From the NCBI RefSeq assembly GCF_009192945.1, contig NZ_NSET01000048.1:1-46673 (forward strand): a DNA stretch of 46,673 nt, given 5' to 3'. This document shows positions 46,196 to 46,673 of this stretch, piece after piece; the first letter of the stretch is position 1, and each line of letters starts with the position of its first letter. The notes beneath the pieces were generated by a model that saw only the letters and a program-made list of their open reading frames with translations, did no database searches and was not told the origin of the DNA. Source of the DNA: Xanthomonas maliensis (lineage in GTDB: Bacteria; Pseudomonadota; Gammaproteobacteria; Xanthomonadales; Xanthomonadaceae). Position numbers and translations under genes: made by a program.

Positions 46196-46429
46196 CTATT
46201 GCACCTGCGAAAGCACCCGCGTCAGATGGTCGGTCAGCAACTCCAGGCAAAACACCAACTCGTCGAAATGCACCGCCGGCTGCCGCTGCTGCAGTTCGCC
46301 CGGCGTGCGCGGCTGCGCCAACCGCGCCAAGAAACGCATATGGTCGCGCAATTGCTCAAGATGGTAGCGGGCTTCTTCCGGCAGGAAGTAACCCGGGAAA
46401 GACGGCACCGTATCCTCGACATCCGACAT
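46196..46429 (-). CDS. Small XAC0095-type protein
   Basis: Predicted 77-residue soluble protein, MSDVEDTVPSFPGYFLPEEA at the start, then LRDHMRFLARLAQPRTPGEL. It resembles the XAC0095-like small proteins found in several copies in xanthomonads; function is unknown. It is mostly helical. GAGGAG lies 8 bases before its ATG, a strong ribosome site. The leader contains an upstream frame and long-range inverted repeats, see separate entries. Confidence 0.7.
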   Translation of the reverse strand: MSDVEDTVPSFPGYFLPEEARYHLEQLRDHMRFLARLAQPRTPGELQQRQPAVHFDELVFCLELLTDHLTRVLSQVQ

Positions 46430-46452
46430 GGCCTGCTCCTCATTCCATGGAA

Positions 46453-46569
46453 TCAGCCCACCCGCCGCGAAGCGACGGACGGGAAGTCGGGAGGCTCGAA
46501 AGCGCTAACAGCCGGCGGGCGCATTCCCCTTGCGGGTGTTGTATTAGCCGCCCTCCCGACGCAGAGCAT
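46453..46569 (-). CDS. 38-residue leader peptide frame upstream of the XAC0095-type gene
   Basis: An ATG at 46569 opens a frame MLCVGRAANTTPARG that ends ASRRVG and stops 23 bases before the XAC0095-type ATG. It crosses one arm of the long inverted repeat. The stop of a preceding GGFFVTAALLVQPT frame overlaps its start (TGATG). This resembles the short Icd/Ash-type frames that stand beside C4 RNA in phages P1 and P7. The reading frame may serve regulation only. Confidence 0.45.
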   Translation of the reverse strand: MLCVGRAANTTPARGMRPPAVSAFEPPDFPSVASRRVG

Positions 46570-46601
46570 CACGTCGGTTGCACCAGCAAAGCTGCAGTCA
46601 C

Positions 46602-46630
46602 AAAAAACCCACCGGTTTGTCGGAGGTGGG
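46602..46630 (-). terminator. Intrinsic terminator in the leader of the XAC0095-type gene
   Basis: On the minus strand CCCACC, an 11-base loop and GGTGGG are followed directly by TTTTTT (the A6 at 46602-46607 of the plus strand). This is the only hairpin with a T-run that I found in the window. Confidence 0.6.
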
Positions 46631-46659
46631 GACCGCTGTTAGCGGAGTTTCGAGGCTCC
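46602..46659 (-). ncRNA. Candidate C4-like antisense RNA
   Basis: On the minus strand, the region carries arm two of the inverted repeat, then a hairpin (CCCACC, GGTGGG) and a T6 run, so a short RNA could be cut or stopped here. It is complementary to two blocks 120 bases downstream, inside the leader frame of the XAC0095-type gene. This layout fits phage C4 RNA, whose a' and b' segments pair with the leader of an inhibitor gene. The exact ends are not known, and the 5' part may lie beyond the window. Confidence 0.45.
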
Positions 46660-46673
46660 GGGGGGGGGGGGGG
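46660..46673. other. G14 homopolymer at the window end
   Basis: The window ends in 14 G. Such runs often mark the end of a contig or a sequencing artefact, but a real tract is possible. Confidence 0.6.

Larger units (their letters stand above)
46490..46659. repeat. Long-range inverted repeat in the leader
   Basis: Arm one: GGAG (46490-46493), CTCGAAA (46495-46501), CGCTAACAGC (46503-46512). Arm two: GCTGTTAGCG (46635-46644), TTTCGAG (46648-46654), CTCC (46656-46659). In all 21 base pairs in three blocks, about 120 bases apart. A third segment, CCTCCCGAC (46552-46560), can also pair with GTCGGGAGG (46486-46494), so alternative structures compete. Confidence 0.75.

Noticed and set aside
1..46673. 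CRISPR arrays, tRNA or rRNA genes, integrase or att sites
   Set aside because: No regularly spaced repeats, no tRNA-like GGTTCGAATCC arm with a matching cloverleaf, no rRNA segment and no integrase motif were found by eye on either strand.

Overview
This is high-GC bacterial DNA, most likely from a Xanthomonas or a close relative. The call rests on the lexA2-imuA-imuB-dnaE2 mutagenesis operon, a small XAC0095-type protein, GH92 and GH30 glycosidases, and a chromosomal PAAR/DUF4123/toxin/immunity cassette. The species cannot be set from this window. No tRNA, rRNA, CRISPR array or intact insertion sequence was seen.

Layout. 1-6.3 kb: a secreted S9 peptidase, an outer-membrane beta-barrel protein and an OPT-family transporter, all on the minus strand, ending at a decayed transposase scrap. 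6.4-8.5 kb: a PQQ quinoprotein dehydrogenase gene broken by one in-frame stop and two compensating frameshifts. 8.7-10.6 kb: a secreted trypsin-like protease and an HDOD protein. 11.1-17.25 kb: the SOS mutagenesis operon lexA2-imuA-imuB-dnaE2 (minus strand) behind a perfect GTAC-N4-GTAC operator. A 57-codon reading frame sits between imuB and dnaE2, joined to each by an ATGA overlap. 17.3-20.6 kb: an AbrB/MazE-like antitoxin scrap, a DUF6496 basic protein, a cupin, and a two-gene DUF763 plus GIY-YIG nuclease unit. 20.9-24.8 kb: paoABC molybdenum aldehyde dehydrogenase. 25-33.9 kb: DUF421 protein, zinc alcohol dehydrogenase, a short UvrA paralogue, a SpoT/MESH1-like HD hydrolase divergent from an EAL protein, a cNMP-binding/thioredoxin-reductase-like fusion, and an AlkB-like dioxygenase. 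34-40.4 kb: GH92 mannosidase, lipoprotein, SDR oxidoreductase, a GH15 scrap and GH30 glucosylceramidase. 40.6-43.1 kb: NAD(P)HX dehydratase, histidine phosphatase and a TetR regulator. 43.2-46 kb: a type VI secretion effector cassette (PAAR, DUF4123, small protein, Tox-REase-5 toxin, Imm52-like immunity) whose immunity gene carries an in-frame stop. 46.2-46.67 kb: a XAC0095-type gene behind a structured leader that resembles the phage C4 antisense-RNA arrangement.

How the genes work together. Three cassettes are real functional units: the SOS mutasome operon, the paoABC enzyme, and the type VI effector module. DUF763 with GIY-YIG is a tightly coupled pair of unknown purpose. At least three genes (PQQ dehydrogenase, GH15, Imm52-like) carry a premature in-frame stop where the family expects Tyr or Trp. 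This points to ongoing gene decay or to base errors in this assembly, and read data would tell which.
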